64,000 nucleotides of DNA from JBBRHQ01 sp963725315 (GCA_963725315.1 CAVRYA010000010.1:124001-188000); one strand, 5' to 3'; shown: positions 16,822 through 26,122, numbered from the stretch's first letter. Translations and numbers: made by a program. The notes: a model not told the origin generated them from the sequence alone.

Positions 16822-17535
16822 ATGCGCTCGAAGGATCAGGTCCGAAAGGATGTATGGAAGGCGATGGAGCGCGAGGGCGTCTCCCGCTTCCCCGGCGCGG
16901 AGGGACGGATCCCCAACTTCGCCGGCGCCAAGCTGGCGGCCCAGAAACTCGCCGCCCACCGACTGTGGAAGCGCTCGCGGGTGGTCAAGGCCAACCCCGA
17001 CTCGCCTCAGACGCACGCCCGGCGGGCCGCCCTGGAGGACGGCAAGACGCTGATCATGGCGGTGCCGCGCCTGCGCGATCCCCATCCCTTCCGGGTGCTG
17101 GAGCCGAAGCGGCTCTCGAAGGCGGCGATCAAGGAGGCGGCGACGATCAAGGGGGCCTTGCGCCACGGCCGGGTCGTCGCGGTCGATGAGCTGCCCGAGG
17201 TCGACCTCGTCCTCTGCGGCGCCGTCGCCGTCAATCTCAGCGGCGCCCGGATCGGCAAGGGGGGCGGATTCTCGGACCTCGAGTACGGGATCCTGATCGA
17301 CGCCGGCAAGATCGACGACCACACCACGGTCGCCACCACGGTGCACCCGATGCAGATCCTCCGCGAGCACCTCCAGGCCACGGCCCACGATCTCCCCGTG
17401 GACGTGATCGCCACGCCGCGGGCGGTGATCGAGGTGGAGCGCAGCCACGAGCGACCGCGCGGCATCCTCTGGGACCACCTGCAGCCGCCGCAGATCCGCG
17501 AGATCCCGATCCTCGAGCGGATGGGCTATGCGTGA
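16822..17535 (+). CDS. 5-formyltetrahydrofolate cyclo-ligase family protein
   Basis: 237 residues. The N-terminus (VRKDVWKAMEREGVSRFP, then GRIPNFAGAKLAAQKLA) is the version found in MTHFS-domain-containing proteins. The C-terminal half has VDLVLCGAVAVNLSGARIGK, GGGFSDLEYGIL and DVIATPRAVIEV, matching the cyclo-ligase fold with its Gly-rich ATP loop. The classical enzyme makes 5,10-methenyl-THF from 5-formyl-THF using ATP; whether this subgroup does the same is not established. It overlaps the next gene by 8 bases. Confidence 0.75.
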   Translation: MRSKDQVRKDVWKAMEREGVSRFPGAEGRIPNFAGAKLAAQKLAAHRLWKRSRVVKANPDSPQTHARRAALEDGKTLIMAVPRLRDPHPFRVLEPKRLSKAAIKEAATIKGALRHGRVVAVDELPEVDLVLCGAVAVNLSGARIGKGGGFSDLEYGILIDAGKIDDHTTVATTVHPMQILREHLQATAHDLPVDVIATPRAVIEVERSHERPRGILWDHLQPPQIREIPILERMGYA

Positions 17536-18445
17536 GGCCGCAACCGCCCTGACCGGACCCCCGGAGCGCCCGGCGGGCGACTACGGAAACCCCCACCCGG
17601 AGTGGCGGGAGGTCGATTGGCGCCGCCACCTGCGCCGCGTCGAGCTGCCGGGCAGCTCGGTCAACTACGTCGAGATCGGCGAGGGAGAGCCGCTGATCTT
17701 CGTCCACGGGCTCTCGGGCTGCTGGCAGAACTGGCTGGAGAACCTCCCCCACTTCGCCCGCAGCCACCGGGCGATCGCCCTCGACCTCCCCGGCTTCGGG
17801 GACAGCCCGATGCCGGCCTGGAGCATCGACATCCCGGCCTACGGGCGCCTCCTGCACGACTTCTGCGAGAAGCTCGGGATCGAGCGCTGCGCCGGCGTGG
17901 TCGGCAACTCGATGGGGGGCTTCGTCTCGACCGAGGCGGTGATCCAGCAGCCGGAGCGCTTCGCGCGCCTGACCCTTGTCTCGGCCGCCGGCATGACCCG
18001 CGCCCAGGCCCGCAGCGAGCCGGCGGCCCTGCTCGGCAGGGTGGCGAAGGTGAGCGGTCCGGCGATCGCCCGCTTCAACCGTGCCGGCCTGATCCGCCCG
18101 CGAGCCCGCTACCTCGCGTTCCGCGGCCTCTTCCGCCACCCCAACCGCCTCAGCCCGGAGCTGCTCTACGAGCAGGTCGAGCCGGCGATGCGCAGCCCCG
18201 GCTTCGCCGACGCGCTGCGGGAGCTGGTCGGCTACGACCTCCGCGACCGGGCCGGCGAGATCGAGATTCCCACCCTGGTCCTCTGGGGCTTCAACGACCG
18301 GATCGTGCCGGTCCAGGCCGGGCTCAGCTACCACCGCCGCATCTCCCACTCCCGGCTGGAGATCTTCGAGCGAACGGGGCACCTCCCCCAGCTCGAGCGC
18401 CCCGCCCGCTTCAACCGGGTGCTCGACGAGTTCCTCGAGAGCTAG
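17528..18445 (+). CDS. Alpha/beta-fold hydrolase
   Basis: 305 residues. Oxyanion-hole motif FVHGLSG, nucleophile elbow VVGNSMGGFV (Ser), acid residue in VLWGFNDRIVP (Asp), and catalytic His in TGHLPQLERP give a full Ser-Asp-His triad. A cap of helices lies between the elbow and the acid. No signal peptide. The substrate is unknown; the closest general pattern is hydrolases of the 2-hydroxymuconate/epoxide group. It overlaps the cyclo-ligase gene by 8 bases and is convergent with ilvD, whose stop is 4 bases away. Confidence 0.85.
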   Translation: MREAATALTGPPERPAGDYGNPHPEWREVDWRRHLRRVELPGSSVNYVEIGEGEPLIFVHGLSGCWQNWLENLPHFARSHRAIALDLPGFGDSPMPAWSIDIPAYGRLLHDFCEKLGIERCAGVVGNSMGGFVSTEAVIQQPERFARLTLVSAAGMTRAQARSEPAALLGRVAKVSGPAIARFNRAGLIRPRARYLAFRGLFRHPNRLSPELLYEQVEPAMRSPGFADALRELVGYDLRDRAGEIEIPTLVLWGFNDRIVPVQAGLSYHRRISHSRLEIFERTGHLPQLERPARFNRVLDEFLES

Positions 18446-18449
18446 CTGC

Positions 18450-20144
18450 TCAGCCGGTGACCGCGCCCAGCGAGGCGCTGGAGACAGTCGCCGCGTACTT
18501 GGCCATCACCCCGCGCTCATACGCGGGCTCGGGCGGCTCATAGGCGGCGATCCGCTCGGCGATCTCCTCGTCCGAGAGGGCGACGTCGATCCTCCGCTCG
18601 TCGATATCGATGGTCATCTCGTCGCCGTCGCGGATCGCGGCGATCGGGCCGCCCCGGACCGCTTCGGGGGCGACGTGGCCGACCATCAGCCCGCGGGTGG
18701 CGCCGGAGAAGCGCCCGTCGGTGAGCAGCGCCACCTCCTCTCCGAGCCCCTCGCCGACGATCGCCGCCGTCACCTGCAGCATCTCCCGCATCCCCGGGCC
18801 GCCGGCCGGCCCCTCGTTGCGGATCACGATGATGTCGCCGGTCTCGATCCGCTGCTCCCTGACCGCGCGGAAGCAGTCCTCCTCCGAGGAGAAGACCCGC
18901 GCCGGGCCGCTCTGGCCGCGGCGCTCGGTGCCGGCGAGCTTCACCACCGATCCCTCGGGAGCGACGTTGCCGCGCAGGATCGCCAGGCCGCCCTCGCTCT
19001 TGAGGGGATCGGAGAGCGGTCGCACGACCTCCTGGCCGTGGGCCTCGGTGGCGGCCGCCGCGACCTCGCCGATCGTCTCCCCGGTGACGGTGAGGGCGTC
19101 GGTGTGCAGGATCCCGGCCTCGGCGAGGCGGTTGAGGATCAGCGGCACGCCGCCGGCTCGGTAGAGGTCGGTGGCGACGAAGCGCCCCCCGGGCTTCAGG
19201 TCGGCGAGCAGCGGCGTGCGGCGCGAGATCGCCTCGAAGTCGTCGATGTCGAGCTCGATCCCGGCCTCGCGGGCGACGGCGAGCAGGTGGAGGACGCCGT
19301 TGGTCGAGCCCCCGGAGGCGCAGACGCAGGCGATCGCGTTCTCGATCGATTCCCGGGTGATGATCCGGCTCGGGCGCAGGTCCTCGGCCAGCACCCGCAT
19401 CACCAGCTCGCCGATCCACTCCGAGACGTTGACCTTCTTGGGGTCCTCGGCGGGCACCATCGCCGAGCCTCCCGGGGAGATCCCGAGCGCCTCGAAGGCG
19501 CAGGCCATCGTGTTGGCGGTGAACTGGCCGCCGCAGGCGCCGGCGCCGGGGCTGGCGACATCCTCGAGGCTGCGCAGCTCCTCGTCGCTCATCTCACCGG
19601 CGGCGTTGGCGCCGACCGCCTCGAAGACGTCGAGGATGGTCACGTCATGCCCATGCCAGCGCCCGGGAGCGATCGAGCCGCCGTAGAGCATCAGCGAGGG
19701 GATGTCGAGGCGGATCAGCGCCATCACGCAGCCGGGGATCGTCTTGTCGCAGGCCGACAGCGCGACCAGCGAGTCGAACTGGTAGCCGCGGGCGGTCAGC
19801 TCGATCGAGTCGGCGATCACCTCGCGGCTGACCAGCGAGGTCTTCATCCCCTTCGTCCCCATCGTGATCCCGTCGGAGATCGCGATCGTGTTGAACTCCA
19901 TCGGCGTGGCGCCGGCCGCGCGCACACCCTCTTTGATCGGGCCGGCGAGGCCGCGCAGGTGGAAGTTGCAGGGCATCGCCTCGATCCAGGTGTTGGCGAC
20001 GCCGATGGTCGGCCGGCTGAGCGCCTCGTCGTCGAAGCCGATCCCCTTCATGTAGGCGCGCGCGTGGGCGCGCTCGGGTCCGTCGAAGACGCCGGCCGAG
20101 CGCGGCCGCGGCAGACCGTTTGCGGTGAGGGGACCGTCGCTCAT
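18450..20144 (-). CDS. ilvD: Dihydroxy-acid dehydratase
   Basis: 564 residues, full length for IlvD. Iron-sulfur ligands are in SACDKTIPGC and GACGGQFTANTMACA. The C-terminal domain contains GPAGGPGMREMLQVTAAIVG and LLTDGRFSGATRGLMVGHVA. It dehydrates 2,3-dihydroxy-isovalerate and dihydroxy-methylvalerate to 2-keto acids in valine, leucine and isoleucine synthesis in the cytoplasm. No other ilv gene lies in the window, so it is not in an ilv operon here. Confidence 0.95.
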   Translation of the reverse strand: MSDGPLTANGLPRPRSAGVFDGPERAHARAYMKGIGFDDEALSRPTIGVANTWIEAMPCNFHLRGLAGPIKEGVRAAGATPMEFNTIAISDGITMGTKGMKTSLVSREVIADSIELTARGYQFDSLVALSACDKTIPGCVMALIRLDIPSLMLYGGSIAPGRWHGHDVTILDVFEAVGANAAGEMSDEELRSLEDVASPGAGACGGQFTANTMACAFEALGISPGGSAMVPAEDPKKVNVSEWIGELVMRVLAEDLRPSRIITRESIENAIACVCASGGSTNGVLHLLAVAREAGIELDIDDFEAISRRTPLLADLKPGGRFVATDLYRAGGVPLILNRLAEAGILHTDALTVTGETIGEVAAAATEAHGQEVVRPLSDPLKSEGGLAILRGNVAPEGSVVKLAGTERRGQSGPARVFSSEEDCFRAVREQRIETGDIIVIRNEGPAGGPGMREMLQVTAAIVGEGLGEEVALLTDGRFSGATRGLMVGHVAPEAVRGGPIAAIRDGDEMTIDIDERRIDVALSDEEIAERIAAYEPPEPAYERGVMAKYAATVSSASLGAVTG

Positions 20145-20154
20145 CTTCTCCAGA

Positions 20155-20712
20155 CTATTGTGCGACTCGCCGGCGCCGGCCCTCCCAGGCCCGCAGCCGG
20201 CGGAGGTCGCGCCTCACCTGGCCGGGATCGACGTGTCGGCCCGGCAGGTGCATGTTGGCGTCGGCGATCAGGCGGCGCTCGTCGCCGTGCAGCGCCATCC
20301 ACTTCGCCAGCACGTCGTCGGAGTCGGGCAGCCGGGTCCCGGCCGCCGGATCGCTCGAGTCGGGGAAGCCGACGCAGTACTCGTTCAGCAGCGCCCCGCT
20401 GCGCTCGTCGAAGGCGACGATCGAGCGGTGCGGGTAGAGCAGGTATCCGTACTCCCCGCGCCGACCGCCGACCCGGATGAAACCCAGCTCGGAGTACATC
20501 TCGAAGGCCTCCTCCCCGACCACCGAGCGCAGCAGCGCGCGGGCCTTGACCTCCGCCCGGCGCTCGCGGCCGGGATCGTATGCGGGGGCCCTGGGCCGCG
20601 AGCGCTCCCGCCGCGAGCGGCGGCGGCGAAGCGTCCGGCGCAGGTCGGGGGCGAAGGCGAACGCGCCCAGGCAGGCAAGGACCAGCACGAGCGCTGCGGC
20701 AACCGGGGGCAC
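20155..20712 (-). CDS. Membrane-anchored hypothetical protein
   Basis: 185 residues from a GTG start. One N-terminal membrane helix at about 4-22 (VAAALVLVLACLGAFAFA) is followed by a very basic stretch (RRTLRRRRSRRERSR) and a soluble domain of about 130 residues. That domain has conserved-looking segments: LRSVVGEEAFEMYSELGFIR, YGYLLYPHRSIVAFD, and YCVGFPDSSDPAAGTRLPDS. No known family was recognised. It sits just upstream of ilvD (10 bp) on the same strand and may be cotranscribed with it. Confidence 0.55.
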   Translation of the reverse strand: MPPVAAALVLVLACLGAFAFAPDLRRTLRRRRSRRERSRPRAPAYDPGRERRAEVKARALLRSVVGEEAFEMYSELGFIRVGGRRGEYGYLLYPHRSIVAFDERSGALLNEYCVGFPDSSDPAAGTRLPDSDDVLAKWMALHGDERRLIADANMHLPGRHVDPGQVRRDLRRLRAWEGRRRRVAQ

Positions 20713-20716
20713 CGGC

Positions 20717-20962
20717 TCATCCCCCCGCAGCCCGGGGGAAGAAGATCACCTGCTCGGCGTCGCGCGGGATCTCCTCGAAGCTGCGGACCATGGTCGCCTC
20801 GTGGCGACCGCCGGAGTCACCGGTGGGCACCGCCGCCCACATCCCCTCGTCGAGCTGACGGCGGAACTCCTCAATCAGCCGCTCCTCGTCCTCGGCGCTC
20901 TCGACGTCACCCTCGGCGAGGAGGACGTCGCCGTGCCCGGGCTTCATGCGGACGAACCTCAT
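20717..20962 (-). CDS. Small hypothetical protein
   Basis: 81 residues: MRFVRMKPGHGDVLLAEGDV, then an acidic helix (EDEERLIEEFRRQLDEGMWA) and a C-terminal strand-rich part ending EQVIFFPRAAGG. The start overlaps the thiD stop by 4 bases (ATGA), the main evidence that it is translated. The layout of short strand, helix, strand suggests a small alpha/beta fold. No family was identified. Confidence 0.55.
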   Translation of the reverse strand: MRFVRMKPGHGDVLLAEGDVESAEDEERLIEEFRRQLDEGMWAAVPTGDSGGRHEATMVRSFEEIPRDAEQVIFFPRAAGG

Positions 20963-21789
20963 GGCCTGATTATTGCCGACAGGCCGAGCGCGTCCACCGG
21001 GCCAGGCCCGGAGCCGATCGAGCGCAGGCCGTGCCCGACCGCCTCCGAGGCGATCGCAGCCGCTCCGCGCGCCGCCTCGAGCGGGGTCTGGCCGCGGGCG
21101 AGGAGCGCGGCGAGTGCCGAGGAGTGGGTGCAGCCGGAGCCGTGCGCCGCCCCGGCCGGGAACTTCCTCACATCGATCCGCACCATCTCGGCCCCGTCGA
21201 AGAAGATGTCGGTCAGCTCCCCACCGCCGTGACCGCCGGTGACGACGACTGCCTTCGGGCCGAGGGCGTGGACCTCGCGGGCGAGCCGCTCCTGGTCGGC
21301 CCTCGTCCCCGCTCCGCTCAGCGCCCGCGCCTCGGGAAGGTTCGGCGTGGCGACGGCGGCGAGCGGGAGAAGCTGCTCGACCAGGGCCTCGCGGGCAGCT
21401 TCGTCGAGCAGCACCGCGCCGCTCTCGGCGACCATCACCGGGTCGACCACCACCGGCGCCGGGCCGAGCAGGCCCAGCGCCTCGACCACCGCGGCGACGG
21501 TCTCCGCAGTCCCCAGCATCCCGACCTTGACAGCGTCCACGCCGATGTCGGAGGCGACCGCGCGGACCTGCTCGACGATCATCGCAGGCGGGACCTGCTC
21601 GACCGCGCTGACCCCGACTGTGTTCTGCGCGGTCAGCGCCGTGATCGCGGTCATCCCGTGCACGCCGCAGCGCGCGAACGCCTTCAGGTCGGCCTGGATC
21701 CCGGCCCCGCCACCGGAGTCCGAGCCGGCGATCGAGAGCACCGCCGGGATGCGCCCCGGCCCGCCCGCTTCGTCTCCGCTGCCGCTCAC
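20959..21789 (-). CDS. thiD: Hydroxymethylpyrimidine/phosphomethylpyrimidine kinase
   Basis: 276 residues of the ribokinase-like ThiD family. Motifs are LSIAGSDSGGGAGIQADLKA, GVHGMTAITALTAQNT, DPVMVAESGAVLLDE and GAAHGSGCTHSSALAALLAR (anion hole and catalytic Asp/Cys region). It phosphorylates HMP and HMP-P for thiamine synthesis in the cytoplasm. It overlaps the small gene downstream and follows dprA by 10 bases. No thiamine riboswitch was seen upstream, where dprA abuts. Confidence 0.93.
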   Translation of the reverse strand: MSGSGDEAGGPGRIPAVLSIAGSDSGGGAGIQADLKAFARCGVHGMTAITALTAQNTVGVSAVEQVPPAMIVEQVRAVASDIGVDAVKVGMLGTAETVAAVVEALGLLGPAPVVVDPVMVAESGAVLLDEAAREALVEQLLPLAAVATPNLPEARALSGAGTRADQERLAREVHALGPKAVVVTGGHGGGELTDIFFDGAEMVRIDVRKFPAGAAHGSGCTHSSALAALLARGQTPLEAARGAAAIASEAVGHGLRSIGSGPGPVDALGLSAIIRP

Positions 21790-21798
21790 GCCGCCAGG

Positions 21799-22926
21799 TT
21801 AGGCGCTCGCTTCCTCGGGAGGGACGAGCGCGGTGCGGGTGTAGGTGCCGAGCGCCGAGCAGCGGACGTAGCCGAGCAGCTCGAGCCGGGCGAGAGCCGC
21901 CGAGACCGCGGCTCCGGAGATGTCCAGCTCCAGCGCGAGGGCGTCGGGGGCACCGGACCGCTCCAGCCCGGCGAGCACCGTGGCGAGGGGCGGCTCCAGC
22001 GCCGGGCCGGTGCGCCGCAGGGCGAGCGCCCCGGGGCCCAGCATCGCGTCGAGGACGTCCTGGGCGTCGCGGACGACGCAGGCGCCGCGGGCGAGCAGCT
22101 CGTTGGCCCCGGCCGAGGCGAGCGAGCTGACCGGACCGGGCACGGCGCCGACATCGCGCCCGCACTCGCTCGCCATCTCCGCGGTGATCAGCGAGCCGGA
22201 GCGCATCGCGGCCTCGACCACGACCGTCATCTGCCCAAGCGCGGCCATGATCCGGTTGCGGGCGGGGAAGCTCCAGCGCCAGGGCGTCGCCCCGGGCGCC
22301 ATCTCGGAGACCACCAGGCCGTGCTCGCAGATCCGCCGGTGCAGAGCTCGGTTGGCGGCCGGGTAGGCGACGTCGGCCCCGCCGCCGAGGACGGCGACGG
22401 TGAGGCCGCGGCTGAGCGCGCCGCGGTGGGCGGCGGCGTCGATCCCGAAGGCCATCCCGCTGACCACGGCCAGCCCGGTGCCGGCCAGCTCCGCCGCAAG
22501 GCTGGCGGCCGTCTCCCTCCCGTAGCCGCTGGCCCGGCGCGCGCCGACGATCGTCACCGCGCCCGAGTCGTCGAGGCTCTCCAGGAAGGCTTCCTCGCCG
22601 CGGCAGATCAGCGACCTCGGCGCATCGGACTGCTCGCGCAGCGGCGCCGGGAAGCGCCGGTCGTGCCGGCAGACCGCCCAGCAGCCCGCCTCCTTGACCC
22701 TGCTGCGCATCTCGTCTTCGCTCAGCTCGGCCACCCGGGCGCGCAACCGCTCCGCCTGCTTCGGCGCCGCGGCGCGGAGCAGCTCCTCCGCGTCGAGGGC
22801 GAGCAGCTCGGCCGTGCGCGAGCCGGGGCTGCGGCTCGCCATCCGCTCGATGTGGGGAGAGAGGGCGAGCAGCAGCCAGGCGCGGCGCAGGCAGTTCGTG
22901 CAGGCGCGTGGTCGGCCGTCGCTCAC
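21799..22926 (-). CDS. dprA: DNA-processing protein DprA
   Basis: 375 residues. The Rossmann-like DprA core shows VTIVGARRASGYGRETAASL, VVSGMAFGIDAAAHRGALSR, GGADVAYPAANRALHRRICE and GTAVVVEAAMRSGSLITAEM-like blocks. The C-terminal ~65 residues form a winged-helix domain. DprA loads RecA on incoming single-stranded DNA during natural transformation. The N-terminus has a CTNC pair before the SAM-like region. GTG start overlaps the comM stop (GTGA). Coupling with comM supports a recombination or competence function. Confidence 0.9.
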   Translation of the reverse strand: MSDGRPRACTNCLRRAWLLLALSPHIERMASRSPGSRTAELLALDAEELLRAAAPKQAERLRARVAELSEDEMRSRVKEAGCWAVCRHDRRFPAPLREQSDAPRSLICRGEEAFLESLDDSGAVTIVGARRASGYGRETAASLAAELAGTGLAVVSGMAFGIDAAAHRGALSRGLTVAVLGGGADVAYPAANRALHRRICEHGLVVSEMAPGATPWRWSFPARNRIMAALGQMTVVVEAAMRSGSLITAEMASECGRDVGAVPGPVSSLASAGANELLARGACVVRDAQDVLDAMLGPGALALRRTGPALEPPLATVLAGLERSGAPDALALELDISGAAVSAALARLELLGYVRCSALGTYTRTALVPPEEASA

Positions 22927-24416
22927 CGGTCCTCTCGCCGCCGCAAGCCGAGAGCTCGCCCCACCGCCTCGGCCCCCACCTTCCCCTCCCCGTCGAGGTC
23001 GGCGATCGTGCGGGCGAGGCGCAGGACGCGGTCGTGGGCGCGACCGCTGAGGCGCTGTGACTCATACGCCCGGGAGAGCAGCGCCTTCGCCTCCGAATCC
23101 AAGTCTCCGGCGCGGGCCTCGGCCGGCGTCATCGCCGCGTTGCAGCGCCCGGCGCCGAGGCGCCGCTGCTGGCGGCGACGGGCCTCGCCGACCCGCGCCC
23201 GGACCTCGGCCGAGCGCTCCCCCTCCCCGCCTCCGATCTCCGCCGCCTGCGGCTGGGCGACCGGGACGACGATGTCGATGCGATCGGCGAGGGCGCCGCT
23301 GAGGCGACCCTGGTAGCGGCGCACGTCCTGGGCCCCGCAGGTGCAGCGCTCATCCTCCTCGCCGCGCCCGCAGGGGCAGGGGTTGGCGGCCGCGATCAGC
23401 ATGAAGCGGCAGGGGAGGCGGCGGCGCGCACCCGAGCGGCCGATCGAGACCCAGCCGGTCTCCAGCGGGGCCCGCAGGGCCTCGAGGGCGTCGCGGCGGA
23501 ACTCGCAGAGCTCATCGAGGAAGAGGACGCCGCCGTGCGCCAGGGTGGCCTCCCCCGCCCGCGGCGGGTTGCCACCCCCGATCAGCCCGGCGGCGGAGAT
23601 CGTGTGGTGCGGGGCGCGGAAGGGACGGCTCCCGTTCGGGGTCCCGGAGGAGCCGCATGCGCTCCAGACCCTGGCGATCTCCAGCGCCTCCTCGGGCGTC
23701 GGCACCGGCAGGACCGAGGGCAGCCGGCGGGCGGCGAGCGACTTCCCCGCCCCGGGCGGCCCGACCATCAGCAGGCTGTGGCCGCCGGCGGCGGCGACCT
23801 CGAGCGCGAACCGAAGGTGCGCCTGCCCCCTGAGGTCGGCGAGGTCCGGGCCACCTCCGTTCGGCGATGAGCAGAGCGCCAGGGCTTCCGGGGGTGGCGG
23901 CCTCCACTCGCCCGCGGCGAGGGCGCGGATCTGGGCCAGGCTCTCGACCGGCAGCACCCGCACGCCGCTCGCCAGCGCCGCCTCGGGACCGTTTCCCGCC
24001 GGCAGCACCAGCTCCGCGTTCCCCTCGCGTGCGGCAGCCTCGGCCATCGCCAGCGCCCCGGCCACCTGCCGCACGGCGCCGTCGAGGGCGAGCTCGCCGG
24101 CGATCGGGGTTCCGGCGAGCGCGTCGGAGCGGATCTGGCCCGAGGCCGCCAGCAGCGCCGCGGCGATCGCCAGGTCGAATCCCGGCCCCGCCTTGCGCAG
24201 GCTCGCCGGCGCCAGGTTGATCGTGATCCGCCGCTGCGGAAACTCGAACCCGCAGTTGTCCATCGCCGAGCGCACCCGTTCGCGGGCCTCGCGCACCGCG
24301 GCGTCGGGGAGCCCGACGATCGCGAATCCCGGCAGGCCGCGGTGGACGTCGGCCTCGACCCTGACGGGCCTGGCGTCGATGCCGTCGAGGGCGAATGTCC
24401 GCGAGGTCGCGAGCAC
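22923..24416 (-). CDS. comM: YifB/ComM family AAA+ ATPase (Mg-chelatase-like)
   Basis: 497 residues. The N-terminal ChlI-like domain reads DGIDARPVRVEADVHRGLPG and GLPDAAVREARERVRSAMDN. Walker A is MVGPPGAGKSLAA and Walker B is GVLFLDELCEF. A Cys cluster (CPCGRGEEDERCTCG) and the Mg_chelatase_C domain end the protein. ComM-type helicases promote branch migration during integration of transforming DNA. It precedes dprA with overlap and diverges from yraN. Full length. Confidence 0.9.
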   Translation of the reverse strand: MLATSRTFALDGIDARPVRVEADVHRGLPGFAIVGLPDAAVREARERVRSAMDNCGFEFPQRRITINLAPASLRKAGPGFDLAIAAALLAASGQIRSDALAGTPIAGELALDGAVRQVAGALAMAEAAAREGNAELVLPAGNGPEAALASGVRVLPVESLAQIRALAAGEWRPPPPEALALCSSPNGGGPDLADLRGQAHLRFALEVAAAGGHSLLMVGPPGAGKSLAARRLPSVLPVPTPEEALEIARVWSACGSSGTPNGSRPFRAPHHTISAAGLIGGGNPPRAGEATLAHGGVLFLDELCEFRRDALEALRAPLETGWVSIGRSGARRRLPCRFMLIAAANPCPCGRGEEDERCTCGAQDVRRYQGRLSGALADRIDIVVPVAQPQAAEIGGGEGERSAEVRARVGEARRRQQRRLGAGRCNAAMTPAEARAGDLDSEAKALLSRAYESQRLSGRAHDRVLRLARTIADLDGEGKVGAEAVGRALGLRRREDR

Positions 24417-24505
24417 GCCGCCAAGCTAGGCCCGCGCCCTTGCCGGGTTGCGCGCGAGCCGTCAGGAAATCGTCACAAGCGGCGCGCCACCGGCGCGAGG
24501 AGCCG

Positions 24506-24901
24506 ATGCAGCCTCCCACCGCGATGACGATGGCGAGGCAGAGAACCGGTCGGGCGGCCGAGGAGCTGGTCGCAAGAAGGCTTCGCGCCGGCGGCTGGAC
24601 GATCCTCGAGCGAAACGCGAGGACCCGCCACGGCGAGATCGACATCGTCGCGATCGATCGCGGCGAGCTCGTCTTCGTCGAGGTCAAGGCGGGGCGAGCA
24701 GGCGCCCGGGCCGGTCCCGAGCGGCCGGTGCTGGCGATCGGGCCCCGCAAGCAGCGCCGCCTGCGGGGCCTCGCCGCCGCCTGGCTGGGCGCCAACCGCC
24801 CCCCGGTCCGGACCGAGAGCCTGCGCTTCGACGCGGTCGGCGTCACCTTTGCCGCCGACGGCTCGCTCGCCGCCTACGAGCACATCCGCGCCGCCTGGTG
24901 A
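24506..24901 (+). CDS. YraN family (UPF0102) endonuclease-like protein
   Basis: 131 residues with the Holliday-resolvase-like PD-(D/E)xK pattern: GRAAEELVARRLRAGGWTIL, HGEIDIVAIDRGELVFVEVK, and RKQRRLRGLAAAWL. Asp/Glu/Lys in EIDIV...FVEVK form the expected metal site. The family role is not firmly established. ATG 24506 was chosen because GAGGAG lies just ahead of it, while an earlier in-frame start would add an Arg-rich stretch. It runs convergently into rnhB with 2 bases between stops. Confidence 0.8.
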   Translation: MQPPTAMTMARQRTGRAAEELVARRLRAGGWTILERNARTRHGEIDIVAIDRGELVFVEVKAGRAGARAGPERPVLAIGPRKQRRLRGLAAAWLGANRPPVRTESLRFDAVGVTFAADGSLAAYEHIRAAW

Positions 24902-24903
24902 GC

Positions 24904-25553
24904 TCAGCCCGCCAGCTCGAGCTGGCGGTAGGCGACCGACTGGAAGGAGCGGCGATGCTGCGGGGAGATGCCGATCTCGGCGATCGCCTCGCGATGCTCG
25001 GGGGTCGAGTAGCCGACGTTCTCCTCGAACCCCCAGCCGGGATGGGCCTCGGCGAGCGCCTCATGTAGCGATCGCGGCTGACCTTGGCGACCACCGAGGC
25101 GGCGGCGATCGCGGCGCTCGTGCCATCGCCCCCGATCACGCGCCTGTGATCGAGCGGGCAGGGCGTCAGGGAGAAGCCGTCGACGAGGTGGATCGCGTCG
25201 CCGGCGCGCAGCGCCACCAACGCTGCCGAGAGGGCCTCGACGTTGGTCACGTGCAGCCCGCGCGCGTCGATTCCCCGCACGCAGCGGAAGACGACGCTGA
25301 CCCGGGCGGCCGCCCGCAGCACGCGCGGGTAGAGCTGCTCGCGGAGCTGCTCGGTCATCTGCTTGGAGTCGTGCAGGCCGGTGAGGGTGCGGCGATCGGC
25401 CAGACCGAGGGCTTCGTAGTCGATCAGCACCGCGGCGGCGACCAGCGGACCGGCGAGGCTGCCCCGGCCGGCCTCGTCGGCGCCGGCGACGAGGCGGCTG
25501 CCGAGCGAACGGTCGAAGGCGAAGAGGCGGCGGGTCCGCGCCGCTCTGCGCTT
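24904..25553 (-). CDS. rnhB: Ribonuclease HII, one frame change and no clear start codon
   Basis: Reconstructed length about 216 residues. Catalytic motifs are LVAGADEAGRGSLAGPLVAA (Asp-Glu), GLHDSKQMTEQLREQL, and GGDGTSAAIAAASVVAKVSR. The rest (ALAEAHPGWGFEENVGYSTP, then HREAIAEIGISPQHRRSFQS) continues in another frame after RDRYM near 25062, implying one lost base. No ATG, GTG or TTG lies at the expected start just after the lepB stop, so the 5' end given is only where homology begins. It removes RNA from DNA-RNA hybrids and single ribonucleotides. The break in a conserved gene suggests sequence error. Confidence 0.75.
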
Positions 25554-25554
25554 C

Positions 25555-26122
25555 CTAGAGGATGCCGATCCGGTCCGGGGGCCAGTAGGTGGCGAAGGCC
25601 TTGCCGATGATCCAGTCCCTGGGGACGGGGCCCCAGAAGCGGCTGTCGTCGCTCGAGCCACGGTTGTCGCCCATCATGAAGTAGTGATCGGGTGGAATGG
25701 TTATCGGCTTGGAGAGGTTGCAGGCTCCGCCGCCATCCGCGCACGGCCTGATGTAGCTCTCGTCCTTCTTCTCGACCCCGTTGACGACCGGGTGGCCGTT
25801 GCGAACGCTGAGCGTGTCCCCGGGTCCAGCAACTATCCGCTTGATGAAGTTCTGATCGGACTCTGCCCTGGTCGGTCTGCGGGCAGGCCTGGTTCGGGGC
25901 GTGCGGGGCCCCGCACTCGGTGCCCTGATCGGCGCCGGCCGGCGGGTGGAAGACGATGATGTCGCCGATCGCCGGGTCGGTGAAGTGGTAGATGAAGCGG
26001 TTGACGAGGACCCGCTGGCCGACGTCGAGCGTCGGCTCCATCGACTCGGAGGGGATCTGGTAGGGCTTGACGATGAAGGCCTGGATCCCGAGCGCCAGCC
26101 CGAGCGCCAGCAGGACGATCAC
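25555..26122 (-). CDS. lepB: Signal peptidase I, one +1 frame change
   Basis: Reconstructed length 188 residues. An N-terminal membrane helix (IVLLALGLALGIQAFIV) is followed by PYQIPSESMEPTL with the catalytic Ser. FIKRIVAGPGDTLSV then supplies the Lys, and HYFMMGDNRGSSDDSRFWGP is the last conserved box; the protein ends RIGIL. The frame changes by +1 near 25860, between the Ser and Lys boxes. It removes signal peptides from secreted proteins on the outer face of the membrane. GTG 26122 is the first usable start; a basic stretch just upstream (IPKPKTRLGG) may belong to the true N-terminus. It lies between rplS and rnhB as in other actinobacteria. Confidence 0.8.

Noticed and set aside
20125..23316. 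Open frame of 1063 codons on the plus strand
   Set aside because: It runs antisense to thiD, dprA and comM, which have clear motifs. The product has no recognisable domain.
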